Shown piece after piece: positions 16,394 through 25,606 of a stretch of DNA of 64,000 bases. The notes beneath the pieces were generated by a model. The model did no database searches and had not been told where the DNA came from. It saw nothing but the letters and a program-made list of their open reading frames with translations. The translations under genes were made by a program, and so were the position numbers. Each line of letters starts with the position of its first letter. Positions within the stretch are counted from its first letter, which is position 1. Origin of the DNA: Sphingobium lactosutens (lineage in GTDB: Bacteria; Pseudomonadota; Alphaproteobacteria; Sphingomonadales; Sphingomonadaceae); the NCBI RefSeq assembly GCF_013393185.1, contig NZ_QJQX01000078.1, positions 61,163 to 125,162 on the forward strand, read 5' to 3'.

Positions 16394-17707
16394 ATGGACA
16401 AGAATTTCACCCGACCGCGCGGGGATGGCTTGCCGTCCACATCGCATATATTGAACGCCATCCGTAGCGATCTGGCCCGGGTCATCCTGCCCGACGTACA
16501 AAGCGAACGCAGCCGCGTGCTGTTGCAGATGACCGATCTCATGCTGCGGCACCTCATCACGCGGGAGGAATTTGGCGGCGGCGAAGTGGCGCGGGCCGTC
16601 CCGGCCAGGGTGGCCGAGAACCTTCGGGCGCAGATCGAACGGGAATATGAGGCGCTGGGCGCGATCACGAGCGCGGAAGAAAAGATCGAACTGCTGGAGC
16701 TGGCTCCGGACATCAGTGCACTGTTCGTCGTTTCTCCTGATCGGCTGACCGACTATCTGCGCAGTCAGGTGCCCGGCATGACGGAAGCGGTCGTGACGAA
16801 CGTCGCGCAAGTCGTGGGCGGCTTGTCCAAGGAAACCTTCCTGTTCGATGTCCAACTGCCCGACGGTCCCGCTGGATTTGTCATGCGGCGGGACATTCCC
16901 AACCCGCCGATCCAGTCTTCCGCGCCCGACGAAGCGAAGGTGCTGCACCCGCTTTTCAAGCTCGGCCTGCCTGTGCCTGAACCTGTCCATTCGGAATATG
17001 ATCCGGCATTTTTCGGCATGCCCTTCCAGATCAGCCGCAAGGTCGGCGGCCGGGCCATTTCCGGCGCGGTCGAGATCAACAATCTAGGCGCCGAAGCAAA
17101 AGGCAATTGCGAACTTCTTGCCCGGTTTCTCGGCCAATTGCACAGCGTCAACATTAGTCTGCTACCAGAGATGAGCCACGCCGGCTGGTCGACGACGGAT
17201 TATGTGCGGGAGCATGTCAGCCAATGGCAGGCATGGTGGAGGTCCAACCAGATGGAACCCTCCGTCATTGTGGACACCGCCTATGAATGGTTGTTGGCGA
17301 ATGTCCCGCAATCGCCGCGTCCCGTTCTGGTCCATGGCGATGCCGGACTGCATAATATCATGGTTGAGGGCGGCCGAACGACGGCCATGATCGATTGGGA
17401 ACTGGTGCATGTCGGCGATCCGTCCGAAGACCTGCTCTACTGCCGCAACTGGGTCGATCAGGTGATGAACTTCGATGCCTTCCTGAGAATCTATCGCGAC
17501 CATGGTGGAGCGGAGATCAATGCGGATAATTCGCACTATTACAGCCTGCTCAACTGCGTCCGCAACGTGACCTGCTCGATTGCCCAATATCGTGGCTATC
17601 GCGATGCGGTACTCCCTCTGCTGCCGTCGGCCTATTCCGGGATAAAATGGCAGAAGGTCTTTCTTCGCAAAGCCGCCGAAGAATTGAAGACCCTTTTGCC
17701 GAACTGA
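16394..17707 (+). CDS. APH-family phosphotransferase with N-terminal DUF6285-like helical domain
   Basis: A 437-residue fusion. Residues 1 to about 135 are helical and rich in charged residues (for example SDLARVILPDVQSERSRVLL), resembling the separate DUF6285-like partner proteins. Residues about 140-437 form an APH-type kinase with the catalytic loop HGDAGLHNIM and the metal site MIDWELVHVGDPSEDLLY. The likely reaction is ATP-dependent phosphorylation of a hydroxyl, by analogy with ACAD10/11-type kinases, although the acyl-CoA dehydrogenase partner is not adjacent. It follows an SDR by 30 bp and precedes the Gfo/Idh-type gene by 23 bp. The domain boundary is estimated by eye. Confidence 0.75.
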   Translation: MDKNFTRPRGDGLPSTSHILNAIRSDLARVILPDVQSERSRVLLQMTDLMLRHLITREEFGGGEVARAVPARVAENLRAQIEREYEALGAITSAEEKIELLELAPDISALFVVSPDRLTDYLRSQVPGMTEAVVTNVAQVVGGLSKETFLFDVQLPDGPAGFVMRRDIPNPPIQSSAPDEAKVLHPLFKLGLPVPEPVHSEYDPAFFGMPFQISRKVGGRAISGAVEINNLGAEAKGNCELLARFLGQLHSVNISLLPEMSHAGWSTTDYVREHVSQWQAWWRSNQMEPSVIVDTAYEWLLANVPQSPRPVLVHGDAGLHNIMVEGGRTTAMIDWELVHVGDPSEDLLYCRNWVDQVMNFDAFLRIYRDHGGAEINADNSHYYSLLNCVRNVTCSIAQYRGYRDAVLPLLPSAYSGIKWQKVFLRKAAEELKTLLPN

Positions 17708-17730
17708 TTTCGTCTTTGGGAGATTTTACG

Positions 17731-18810
17731 ATGAAGGTAGGCATTGTCGGCGTAACGCCGGGGCGCAGTTGGGCGACCATCTCGCACATTCCCGCGCTTC
17801 AGGGATTGCCGGGCTATGACATAGCGGGACTCGCCAACAGTTCCGAAGCCTCCTCGCGTGCGGCGGGAGAAGCCTGCGGTCTCAAAGCCTATCCGGACGT
17901 GCAGGCATTGTTGCAGGACGAGGCGGTCGATCTGGTTGCGGTGACGGTCAAGGTGCCCAACCACCGCGCTCTGGTCGATGCGGCGCTCGACGCCGGCAAG
18001 ATGGTCTATTGCGAATGGCCGCTGGGCAATGGCCTGGCCGATGCGGAGGCAATGGCCGCCCATGCCGCCGAGCGCGACCTCCGCACCGTCATCGGCCTTC
18101 AGGCGCGCTTTTCCCCCGTCATCCGCTATGTCCGCGATCTGGTTCGTGACGGCTATGTCGGCGAAGTCCTGTCCACGACGCTGGTGGGTTCCGGCATGAG
18201 TTGGGGCGCGCAGGTCAATGCGCCGCATGCCTATACGCATGACCGGAAGAACGGCGCGACTTTGCTCACCATTCCGCTCGGCCACACGATCGACGCGGTC
18301 TGTTTCTGCCTGGGCGAATTTCGCGAGGTGAGCGCCACCATGGCGACGCGGCGCGAAAGCTACGAAATCGTGGAAACCGGCGCTACCGAACCGATGCTGG
18401 CCGAAGACCAGGTCGCCTTCAACGGCCTATTGGAAAATGGCGCCGTCGCTTCGGTCCATTATCGCGGCGGCGTTTCGCGGGGCACGAACCTGCTGTGGGA
18501 GATTAACGGCACGAAGGGCGACCTGCAAATCACCTCCTATGCCGGCCATGCGCAGATGTTCGAGCTGACGCTTCGTGGCGGGCAAGGCGACAGCGCAACC
18601 CTGGAAGAGATGGTCGTGCCGGAAAGCTATCGGACCATTCCGCCCGGCATCGAAGGCTTCGCCGTCAATGTCGGCGAACTCTATGCGCGCTTTGAAAAGG
18701 GCGACGACGGCGCTGATCCGGCCCCCGATTTCGCGGCGGCAGTAAAGCGCCATGGCCTGCTGGATGCGATCGAGCGGTCCGCGCAGAACGGCCAGCGCAT
18801 TTCGCTCTGA
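17731..18810 (+). CDS. Gfo/Idh/MocA-family (Gal80-like) NAD-binding protein
   Basis: A 359-residue protein with an N-terminal Rossmann fold starting MKVGIVGVTPGRSWATISHI and a C-terminal Gfo/Idh/MocA alpha/beta domain. Where active dehydrogenases have the catalytic EKP lysine, this protein reads YCEWPLG, the pattern of the Gal80-like subfamily. Dehydrogenase activity is therefore uncertain: it could be a sensor, or use another residue. A GGGAG ribosome site supports ATG 17731 rather than the longer frame from 17647. Its place between a kinase and a MaoC hydratase is unusual for a sugar-type oxidoreductase. Confidence 0.75.
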   Translation: MKVGIVGVTPGRSWATISHIPALQGLPGYDIAGLANSSEASSRAAGEACGLKAYPDVQALLQDEAVDLVAVTVKVPNHRALVDAALDAGKMVYCEWPLGNGLADAEAMAAHAAERDLRTVIGLQARFSPVIRYVRDLVRDGYVGEVLSTTLVGSGMSWGAQVNAPHAYTHDRKNGATLLTIPLGHTIDAVCFCLGEFREVSATMATRRESYEIVETGATEPMLAEDQVAFNGLLENGAVASVHYRGGVSRGTNLLWEINGTKGDLQITSYAGHAQMFELTLRGGQGDSATLEEMVVPESYRTIPPGIEGFAVNVGELYARFEKGDDGADPAPDFAAAVKRHGLLDAIERSAQNGQRISL

Positions 18811-18840
18811 GCCGAAGCTCGATCCTGAAGAAAGACCCAG

Positions 18841-19695
18841 ATGAAAATTGCGCAGATAGAACAGCTGGCGCTCGATCCTGTCAAACAATCCTATGATCAT
18901 CGGGATGTGATCCTTTACGCCCTCGGGATCGGCTATGGCGCGGATCCCCTGGCCGAAGAAGACCTGCCCTTTGTCTATGAACGGGACCTCCACTGCGTCC
19001 CGGCCTTTGCCAACCTGCTGTGCGAAACCCCGCTCTGGCAGAAGGATCCCGCGTTCGGCATCGATTGGCAGGGCATCCTGCATGCCGAACAATATTTCGA
19101 ACTGCACCGGCCTCTACCGCCGCGCGGCGACGTATGGGGTTTCAGCAGCATTATCGGCATCGAAGACAAGGGGGCGGGGCGCGGCGCCCTGTTGCACCAG
19201 CGGCGCAATCTGGTGGATGCGTCATCGGGTGACGTTCTGGCGACGATCCGCGCGACGATGTTCCTGCGCAATAATGGCGGCCAAGGCGGTTTCGGCCAAT
19301 CCATAGCGCCGCCCGCGCCGATCGAGGGGCCCGCGAACGATCGAATCCTCGAATATGCCACGCTGCCTGGACAGGCGCTGCTGTACCGGCTGAACGGAGA
19401 CTGGAACCCGCTTCACGCGGATCCGGCGATTGCCCGCCAAGCCGGCTTTGAAAGACCCATCTTGCACGGCCTGTGCACGCAGGGAATTGCCTGCCGCGCC
19501 CTATTGGACGCCTATTGTGGTGGTGATCCCACACGACTCAAATCGATGTTCGTCCGGTTCAGTCGTCCCGTCATGCCGGGCGAGACGATCCGGATCGAAT
19601 TTCAGAAGCAAAGCGAGACATCGCTCCGGTTCAGGGCGATTTCCAAAGAGCGCGATCTGGTGGTGCTTGATCGCTGCTCGGCGGAACTGCACTGA
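18841..19695 (+). CDS. Two-domain MaoC-type hydratase (hotdog fold)
   Basis: A 284-residue protein with an N-terminal degenerate hotdog domain and a C-terminal MaoC domain bearing the hydratase-2 motif GDWNPLHADPAIARQAGF (residues about 185-205), which supplies the catalytic Asp and His. It should hydrate or dehydrate an enoyl-CoA or related thioester. The C-terminal ILHGLCTQGIACRALL is typical. It is the last gene of the 15554-19695 unit and converges on the epoxide hydrolase with a 28-bp gap lacking a clear terminator. The length matches FAS1-like and itaconyl-CoA hydratase-like proteins, but the substrate is unknown. Confidence 0.8.
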   Translation: MKIAQIEQLALDPVKQSYDHRDVILYALGIGYGADPLAEEDLPFVYERDLHCVPAFANLLCETPLWQKDPAFGIDWQGILHAEQYFELHRPLPPRGDVWGFSSIIGIEDKGAGRGALLHQRRNLVDASSGDVLATIRATMFLRNNGGQGGFGQSIAPPAPIEGPANDRILEYATLPGQALLYRLNGDWNPLHADPAIARQAGFERPILHGLCTQGIACRALLDAYCGGDPTRLKSMFVRFSRPVMPGETIRIEFQKQSETSLRFRAISKERDLVVLDRCSAELH

Positions 19696-19723
19696 CCGCA
19701 GCCCCGCCGTTCACATCCCGATT

Positions 19724-20863
19724 TCAGTCCCGGAGCTGACGGAAACAGGTCCGCACTTCATTCACGAAAATCCGGGGCTGTTCAAAGGCGGCGAAATGTC
19801 CGCCCTTTTCCACCTTGTTCCAGTGAATGATCCGGCTAAACAGACTTTCCCCCCATTTGCGCGGCGGCGACATGATCTCGCCGGGGAATTGGGTATAGCC
19901 CAAAGGCAGGTCGATAGTCATCGGCCGGAAGGATCCCATGCTTTCCCAATAGAGCCGTGCTGACGACGCACCGCTATTGTTCAGCCAATAGAGCATGATG
20001 TTGTCGAGCATCTCGTCATAGGTGAAGATCGTTTCCGGCTCGCCATCGCAATCGCTCCAGCCGCGCAGCTTCTCATAGATCCAGGCGGCCTGCCCAACCG
20101 GCGAATCCGCCAGCGAATAGCCAATTGTCTGCGGCCGGGTGGCCTGCAACCTCGCATAGGCGGACTCGACATCGGCGAAATGGCTGAGCTGGCCGACCGC
20201 CTTTTCCTCGTCGGCATCCAGTTCCGGCTCCAGATCGTCCGGGCGGATGGAGAGCATGTTGAAATGCACGCCCGCCAGACCCAGAGGCGCCTGCACGCCC
20301 AGGGACACGGTGACGGCCGAACCCCAGTCCCCCCCCTGCGCGACATAGCGGTCATAGCTCAACCGCCGCATCAGCTCGGCCCAGGCGCGGGCGGTCCGTT
20401 CGACTCCCCAGCCCGTTTCCGCAGGCTTGCCGGAAAAGCCGTAGCCTGGCAGCGAGGGCACCACCAGATGAAAAGCATCGGCGGCATCGCCACCATGGGC
20501 CACCGGATTGGTGAGCGGTCCGATCACCTTGTGGAACTCGATCACCGATCCGGGCCAGCCATGGGTAAGCAGCATCGGGATCGCATGGGCATGTGGCGAG
20601 CGGATGTGCAGGAAATGGATGTCGAGCCCGTCGATCTGCGTCTTATACTGGCCGAAACCGTTCAGCATCGCCTCACAGCGCCGCCAATCATAATCGCTCC
20701 GCCAATAAGCAACGAGCGCGCGCAGCCGGTCCAGCGGAACGCCCTGCGTCCATCCGTCCGCCGTTTCCCGTTCGGGCCAGCGAGTCCGGTCGAGTCGATA
20801 GGTCAGGTCGTCCAGCTCGCTCTGGGGAACCGCCAGTTCGAAGGGGGTGATGACCTCGCTCAT
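19724..20863 (-). CDS. Epoxide hydrolase (alpha/beta hydrolase with EHN N-terminal domain)
   Basis: A 379-residue protein with the epoxide hydrolase N-terminal region (FELAVPQSELDDLTYRLDRT) followed by an alpha/beta hydrolase fold. Visible are the oxyanion motif HGWPGS, the nucleophile Asp in GGDWGSAV, and the catalytic His in KGGHFAAFEQP; lid tyrosines are likely in the DEML and NNSG region. It would open an epoxide to a diol, possibly one made by the P450 or a Rieske enzyme. Its ATG overlaps the stop of the upstream kinase gene (ATGA), so they are co-translated. Confidence 0.88.
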   Translation of the reverse strand: MSEVITPFELAVPQSELDDLTYRLDRTRWPERETADGWTQGVPLDRLRALVAYWRSDYDWRRCEAMLNGFGQYKTQIDGLDIHFLHIRSPHAHAIPMLLTHGWPGSVIEFHKVIGPLTNPVAHGGDAADAFHLVVPSLPGYGFSGKPAETGWGVERTARAWAELMRRLSYDRYVAQGGDWGSAVTVSLGVQAPLGLAGVHFNMLSIRPDDLEPELDADEEKAVGQLSHFADVESAYARLQATRPQTIGYSLADSPVGQAAWIYEKLRGWSDCDGEPETIFTYDEMLDNIMLYWLNNSGASSARLYWESMGSFRPMTIDLPLGYTQFPGEIMSPPRKWGESLFSRIIHWNKVEKGGHFAAFEQPRIFVNEVRTCFRQLRD

Positions 20864-22260
20864 GACTGACGCGCCAGAATGGAATCGAGCACGAAGGCGA
20901 TGCGGTGCATCAGGCGCTGGGTGAAGTGCGCGCCGGCGCTGGCGACGAGAATGTCGTCGCTCAGGCCGCCTTCAAAGGAATCTCGACCGCCGCCGACGAC
21001 CAGGTTCATGAGGCGAAGGCCAGCGCGCAGGGCGAAGAAGTCGATCTGGCGCTGCGGAATGTCTGCACCACCCGCCGCGCGATAGGCGTCCATGAATTTC
21101 GACCAGTCGGTGACGGCGATCACGACCGGATAGCAATAGCCCAGATCCTCGCCCGGATGACCGATCGCGCACTGCTCCCAGTCGAGCACGGCGGTAATCT
21201 GATCATCCTGCGCCAGAATATTGTGGAAAACCATGTCGTTGTGGACGATCGCGCGGCGGTCGTCCATACAGTCGACATTCTCACGTAGCCAGGAAATAAC
21301 CGCCGACATGGTGATGGACGGCCAGTGCGCCCGGCTGTTCCACCGTTCGGCCAGCGCTTCCAGTTCGGTACGCCAGCCTTCCACGTCATGGCGTTCGCGC
21401 GCCTGACGCAATCCGACGCCGACCGTCTCGACCGATTGGTCGTGCAACACCGCCATTTCCCGCGCGAGGCCCAGCACAACCTGTTCGCTTTCCGCGGGCA
21501 GCCAGTAATCCGGCTGCACCGGCGAACCTGCCACCTGTTCCACCAGCATGAAGGCCGCGTCGAGCCAGGAGGGGTCGTTTTCGACCAGCACCGGACGAGG
21601 CACGCGCATGCCGGCGCCGGCCAGCTTTTCCAGAAGCTGATACTGGACAGCCTCGCTCAGAAACGCATCGCCGGCCGCTTGTCCAGGAATACCCCGCTGA
21701 ATGACCATATCGCGCGGAATGTCCGTGCCACCGGCAATCGAAAACAGTGCGGTCTGGCGGGAACGGCCACCCACGATCAGGCGGAAGGCGGTGATTTCCA
21801 CATCCTCGCAACCCGGACGGCGGCGCAGATAGGCCTGCAATCGGATCGGATCGATTGTGCTGACATCGGCGCTCCCATGGGCCGGGGCAGCACGCTCGAC
21901 CGCGTCGATCTGCGTCAGCGCCGCATCCAGCAGCGACTTTTCCCAGCGAATCGCTTCAGCCAGGGTGCTGGTGGAGGCCCCCTTCTCCAACTGCGCGGCC
22001 GCCTGCGCGATCACCGCGCCCGTGCTGCGATAGGCGGCAGCATTTTCCGGCGGGCCGCCCAGACGATCCGTGTTTGCCGACGCCTGATCGGCGGCGAGCG
22101 CAGGGGGCACGTCCGGCCCCGGTTCGAGGGCGTTAGCCAAGGTGGTCAGGATCCTGATACCATTATCCAACGCGTCGCGCGCACTGTTATTTTCGACACT
22201 GGGGCGGACCTGTGTCCGCAAGCCGCGCGCTACACTCCATAGATATTGGGCATTGGTCAC
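20860..22260 (-). CDS. APH-family phosphotransferase with N-terminal helical domain
   Basis: A 466-residue fusion like that at 16394: a helical N-terminal region of about 150 residues (DALDNGIRILTTLANALEPG) comparable to DUF6285-like partners, then an APH kinase with the loop VHNDMVFHNILAQ (HND in place of HGD, catalytic Asp and Asn kept) and the metal site VLDWEQCAIGHPGEDLGYCY. It is expected to phosphorylate a small hydroxylated molecule or CoA ester. It sits between a TIM-barrel isomerase-like gene (33 bp upstream) and the epoxide hydrolase (4-bp overlap), so a diol or hydroxy-acid substrate is possible. The domain boundary is approximate. Confidence 0.75.
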   Translation of the reverse strand: MTNAQYLWSVARGLRTQVRPSVENNSARDALDNGIRILTTLANALEPGPDVPPALAADQASANTDRLGGPPENAAAYRSTGAVIAQAAAQLEKGASTSTLAEAIRWEKSLLDAALTQIDAVERAAPAHGSADVSTIDPIRLQAYLRRRPGCEDVEITAFRLIVGGRSRQTALFSIAGGTDIPRDMVIQRGIPGQAAGDAFLSEAVQYQLLEKLAGAGMRVPRPVLVENDPSWLDAAFMLVEQVAGSPVQPDYWLPAESEQVVLGLAREMAVLHDQSVETVGVGLRQARERHDVEGWRTELEALAERWNSRAHWPSITMSAVISWLRENVDCMDDRRAIVHNDMVFHNILAQDDQITAVLDWEQCAIGHPGEDLGYCYPVVIAVTDWSKFMDAYRAAGGADIPQRQIDFFALRAGLRLMNLVVGGGRDSFEGGLSDDILVASAGAHFTQRLMHRIAFVLDSILARQS

Positions 22261-22293
22261 GTTAGAAACCTCTCCAAAAACAGGTACTATAGC

Positions 22294-23202
22294 TTACTGT
22301 AAGATTGCGGATAAATTCAATGCCCCCCCCGCCATTATTGCGCGGGCGCCGTCCGCGCAGCGTTTCAGGGCGAAATTCAGGGAGTCATCGCGCAGTTGCG
22401 CCGACAGGACTTCCAGTCCGACCGGGCCGTCATATCCGGTTTGCGCCACGGCTCGTAGAAAGGCCTGCAAATCATAGGCGCCCTCGCCCGGCACCTGCCG
22501 GTGATCGACCGTGTCGGTGAACAGATCATCGGGCGTTCCCGCGGCCACATCGGAAATCTCGACCCCGGCAATGCGCGATTTGGGTAGCCCGGCGATCGGC
22601 GGGAGCGGCAGCGAGCGGCGCGCGAAATGCCAGCTGTCCAGCATCAGTCCGGCCTCCTCGCCCCGGCAATCGCCCAGAACAGCCAGAGCGGACGGAATGT
22701 CCGCGATGTTGGAAAAGGCGATGATCTCCAGCGCGAGAACGACACCGCTCCCCCGCGCGCGCTCTACGACGACGGCAAAACGATCGGCCATATGCGATGC
22801 GGATGCTGGCTCAGCGGCGAAGTCGCCCGTGGCCTTCAGGATGCGCGCGCCCAGCTGGCCCCCAAGGTCGAGCATGATATCGAGCGAGCGGCGCCAGCCA
22901 TCATCGTCCCGCCACCAGCCGGTCAAGGCTTCGATTTCCAGATAGCGCATATCATGATCGGCCAGCAGCGTCCGCAACCCCACAACGCCGTGAAGACCAA
23001 CGGCATCGACCAATTCCGGTTCGATCAGTCCGATCCCGGCAAAGCCCGCCTGCTGCGCTGCGCGTACGCGCTCCGTCAGGGGAATGGGACATGGCATGGG
23101 GTCCGCAGTGGGCCTCTGCCCCGCAAGCAGCCAATGGGCAGCGAGCAGATCAGGCGGCGCATGCGCCATTGGCGGCTTCTGCCCGGACACCGACTCTTCC
23201 AT
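22294..23202 (-). CDS. Sugar phosphate isomerase/epimerase-like TIM-barrel protein
   Basis: A 302-residue xylose-isomerase-like TIM barrel. Metal ligands are suggested by the Glu in LALEIIAF, the Asp/His pair in LMLDSWHFARR, the Glu/Asp in GVEISDVA and the late Glu in VGLEVLSAQL. The N-terminal 25 residues are proline-rich and atypical. Family members isomerise or epimerise sugars, open rings, or dehydrate 3-keto sugars and shikimates. It is first in a three-gene minus unit with a kinase and the epoxide hydrolase, divergent from the second Rieske gene. The ribosome site GAGAGG lies just ahead of ATG 23202. Substrate unknown. Confidence 0.7.
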   Translation of the reverse strand: MEESVSGQKPPMAHAPPDLLAAHWLLAGQRPTADPMPCPIPLTERVRAAQQAGFAGIGLIEPELVDAVGLHGVVGLRTLLADHDMRYLEIEALTGWWRDDDGWRRSLDIMLDLGGQLGARILKATGDFAAEPASASHMADRFAVVVERARGSGVVLALEIIAFSNIADIPSALAVLGDCRGEEAGLMLDSWHFARRSLPLPPIAGLPKSRIAGVEISDVAAGTPDDLFTDTVDHRQVPGEGAYDLQAFLRAVAQTGYDGPVGLEVLSAQLRDDSLNFALKRCADGARAIMAGGALNLSAILQ

Positions 23203-23316
23203 TCATCCTCTCATCTGCTACGGGCTTGGCAAGGCCCGGCGACCACCTTAATATGCTAACATACGGATCGCCCGCAAACCATAATCTCGGGCTGCCGATA
23301 AGCAGGAGGAGAGGTC

Positions 23317-24639
23317 ATGGCTGACAGCTATGTAATCCAGCCCGGTGCGGCGCGTCCGCTGGCCGGAGAACGCTATACGTCCCGCGCGTTCATGGAAGCG
23401 GAATGGGACAATGTCTGGACGAAGAGCTGGCTGATCACCATCCGCGCCGACGAAATTCCTGAAGCCGGCGACTTCGTCGTGGAGGAGATCGGCCCCGAAT
23501 CGATCCTGATCGTCCGTCAGGATGACGGGGCGATCAAGGCCTTCTACAATGTCTGCCAGCATCGGGGAAACAAGCTGGTAGGGGACACCGCCGGCAGCAT
23601 GGCGTACTTCACATGCCCCTATCATAGCTGGCGCTTCGAACTGGATGGCCGATGCAGCTATGTCCAGGACCCGGAAGATTTTCCCGGTGGTGATCCCTGC
23701 GCTCGGGCGTCGCTTGTGGAGGTCGCCTGCAAGCAATTTTCTGGCTTCGTGTGGATCAACATGGACCCCGACTGCGCGTCCCTGCGCGATTCGCTGGGGT
23801 CGATCTGGGACGAATGGCTGGCCTATCCGCTCGAAAACATGGTGCGGGTGCAGGCTACGTCCGTGCACATGCCGTGCAACTGGAAGCTGCTCATGGACAA
23901 TTTCCATGAAACCTATCATCTGCCGACCGCGCATCCGGAAGGCATCGAATATTCCGAGGACAGCTATCAGGAAACGCGGCTGGAACTGTTCGAGAATGGC
24001 CATGCGCTGGGCCAATCGAAATGCTGCCTGCCCGCGCACCGGCTGCCGGATCACAAGCCGCGCATGACGGCGCCGATCGCCGCCGACCTGCAGCGGTGGG
24101 GCCTTGATCCGGAGGATTTCTGCGGGCGCGAGCGTGACGCGCGCGAGGCGGTGCAGCAACAGAAGCGCAAGCTGGCAGGCGAGCGCGGGCTTGCCCATTA
24201 TGAGATGCTGAGCGACGCACAGCTGACCGACGTGTTCCACTATACCGTCTTCCCGAATTTCGCGACCTCGCTCAATGCCGACGGGATGCTGTTCCTGCGC
24301 GCGACGCCGCACGCGACCGATCCGGAACGCTGCGTCTTCGACTGCTGGTATTACAGCTTCGGCGGAATGAGTTCGCATATCGAGCTGGTGACGCTGGAAG
24401 GAGAGTCCGACCAGCCGCATGCCGAGCGGGAATTTATCGACTATGGCGAAAAGAGCCTGGGCGTCGTGCTGGATGGCGACGCATGGGTGATGGCAGGCCA
24501 GCAGCAGGCGATGCGATCGCGCGGCTACCGCGGCGCGATCCTGGCCAATCAGGAGCGCCGTGTGGCGCAATATCACGCCATGATCGACAAATATATCGCG
24601 GGCTATCGCCCTCGCCCGTCAAACAGGAGCGCCGCATGA
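23317..24639 (+). CDS. Rieske non-heme iron oxygenase, alpha subunit
   Basis: A 440-residue Rieske oxygenase, clearly different from the one at 9316. The cluster ligands are in CQHRGNKLV and CPYHSWRF, and the mononuclear iron site is in NWKLLMDNFHETYHLPTAHP. A strong ribosome site (GGAGGAGAGG) precedes ATG 23317. The stop overlaps the start of a small VOC protein, making a two-gene unit. The likely role is oxygenation or O-demethylation of an aromatic or alicyclic acid. No redox partner gene is adjacent. Confidence 0.88.
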   Translation: MADSYVIQPGAARPLAGERYTSRAFMEAEWDNVWTKSWLITIRADEIPEAGDFVVEEIGPESILIVRQDDGAIKAFYNVCQHRGNKLVGDTAGSMAYFTCPYHSWRFELDGRCSYVQDPEDFPGGDPCARASLVEVACKQFSGFVWINMDPDCASLRDSLGSIWDEWLAYPLENMVRVQATSVHMPCNWKLLMDNFHETYHLPTAHPEGIEYSEDSYQETRLELFENGHALGQSKCCLPAHRLPDHKPRMTAPIAADLQRWGLDPEDFCGRERDAREAVQQQKRKLAGERGLAHYEMLSDAQLTDVFHYTVFPNFATSLNADGMLFLRATPHATDPERCVFDCWYYSFGGMSSHIELVTLEGESDQPHAEREFIDYGEKSLGVVLDGDAWVMAGQQQAMRSRGYRGAILANQERRVAQYHAMIDKYIAGYRPRPSNRSAA

Positions 24640-25034
24640 CCGCCGTCAATCACGTTCGCAAGATCGATCATGTGAATATCCGCACGGACCAGATGGAGGA
24701 GAGCGCGGCCTTCTACCAGCGCCTGCTGGGATTGCATCGGACGGTGCCGCCCGGTCTGACGGGCATCGAGGTCGTCTGGCTGTGCGACAGCGGTGGCTTT
24801 CCCGTCATTCACCTCACCGAGCCGTTGCCCGGCGAAAAACGGTTCCCGCCCGGCGACACCGGCCGCCTCCATCATGTCGCGTTCGACTGTCACGGCCATG
24901 ACGCCATCAAGCAGACGCTGGCGGACATGGGTGTGCCCTATGAGATCAACGTCGTGGCATCGATCGGGCTACGCCAGATCTTCGCCATCGATCCCAACGG
25001 CGTGCGCGTGGAGTTGAACTTCACCGGCGATTAG
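24636..25034 (+). CDS. VOC-superfamily (glyoxalase/dioxygenase-like) protein
   Basis: A 132-residue single VOC module. The three expected metal ligands are the His of KIDHVNIRT, the His of LHHVAFDCH and the Glu of VRVELNFTG. The protein is too short for a two-module extradiol dioxygenase; glyoxalase, epimerase or small type I dioxygenase chemistry is possible. It begins inside the Rieske stop codon (ATGA) after a CAGGAGC ribosome site, so it probably acts on the Rieske product. Confidence 0.75.
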   Translation: MTAVNHVRKIDHVNIRTDQMEESAAFYQRLLGLHRTVPPGLTGIEVVWLCDSGGFPVIHLTEPLPGEKRFPPGDTGRLHHVAFDCHGHDAIKQTLADMGVPYEINVVASIGLRQIFAIDPNGVRVELNFTGD

Positions 25035-25040
25035 GGGGGA

Positions 25041-25068
25041 GGGTCGGCCCAGCTCTTTGGGCCGCCCC
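25041..25068. terminator. Bidirectional intrinsic terminator
   Basis: A GC-rich hairpin (CGGCCCA at 25045-25051 pairing with TGGGCCG at 25058-25064, extended by GGG and CCC) lies between two convergent VOC genes. Confidence 0.6.
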
Positions 25069-25078
25069 CCGGCCATCC

Positions 25079-25606
25079 TCAGCCTGCCATCGGATCGAAG
25101 ATTTTGGTCTTGCCGTCCCAATTGGCGCCGGCTTGCTGGATCATGTCGAACAGGCCCTGCACCTCCGGCTTCAAAGCGCCGACTTCCAGGAGGATCGTTT
25201 CGTCGTCATCCATCGCGAAATAGGCGACTTGGGATCCGTCCGCGAACTCTGCGCCCTGCAGCCGCTTGCCACCGCGTTCTGCGATCCAGGCTTCCGCGTC
25301 TTCCATGCTGTCGGAAAAAGCGCACAGATGATGCACGCCCTTCCGGCCGGCATTCAGAAATTCCTGGAAGATCGACGGGCCGCGAGGTTCGATGAGTTCG
25401 ACCATCAAATCCCCGGAAAAGGCGATCGCCGCGCCAAATTGCGGCAGATGATCCTTGCCGCGATAATCGCCACGGACCATGTCGAACGCCGGAAAGATGA
25501 AAAAGGGGCCAACCCCCATCACCTCGGTCCACCAATCGATCGCTTCGTTTATATTGGGCACCATATAGGCAATCTGATTCAGCCGTCCCAAGGGCTTGTC
25601 GATCAT
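25079..25606 (-). CDS. VOC-superfamily protein (methylmalonyl-CoA epimerase-like)
   Basis: A 175-residue VOC protein. The sequence LNQIAYMVPNINEAIDWWTE has Gln at the usual first metal-ligand His, while the His pair of VHHLCAFS and the Glu of ILLEVG are kept. Gln at this position is tolerated in some epimerase-like and lactoylglutathione-type members. ATG 25606 follows GGAGAAGGAAAGATC; the longer frame to 25630 has no site. It is divergent from the SDR at 25710 and the shared spacer holds a perfect 17-bp palindrome. Role unknown, perhaps CoA-ester epimerisation. Confidence 0.7.
   Translation of the reverse strand: MIDKPLGRLNQIAYMVPNINEAIDWWTEVMGVGPFFIFPAFDMVRGDYRGKDHLPQFGAAIAFSGDLMVELIEPRGPSIFQEFLNAGRKGVHHLCAFSDSMEDAEAWIAERGGKRLQGAEFADGSQVAYFAMDDDETILLEVGALKPEVQGLFDMIQQAGANWDGKTKIFDPMAG

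Noticed and set aside
24636..25034. Extradiol ring-cleavage dioxygenase
   Set aside because: Metal ligands of a VOC fold are present, but the protein is a single 132-residue module and lacks the usual two-domain length and second-sphere motifs.
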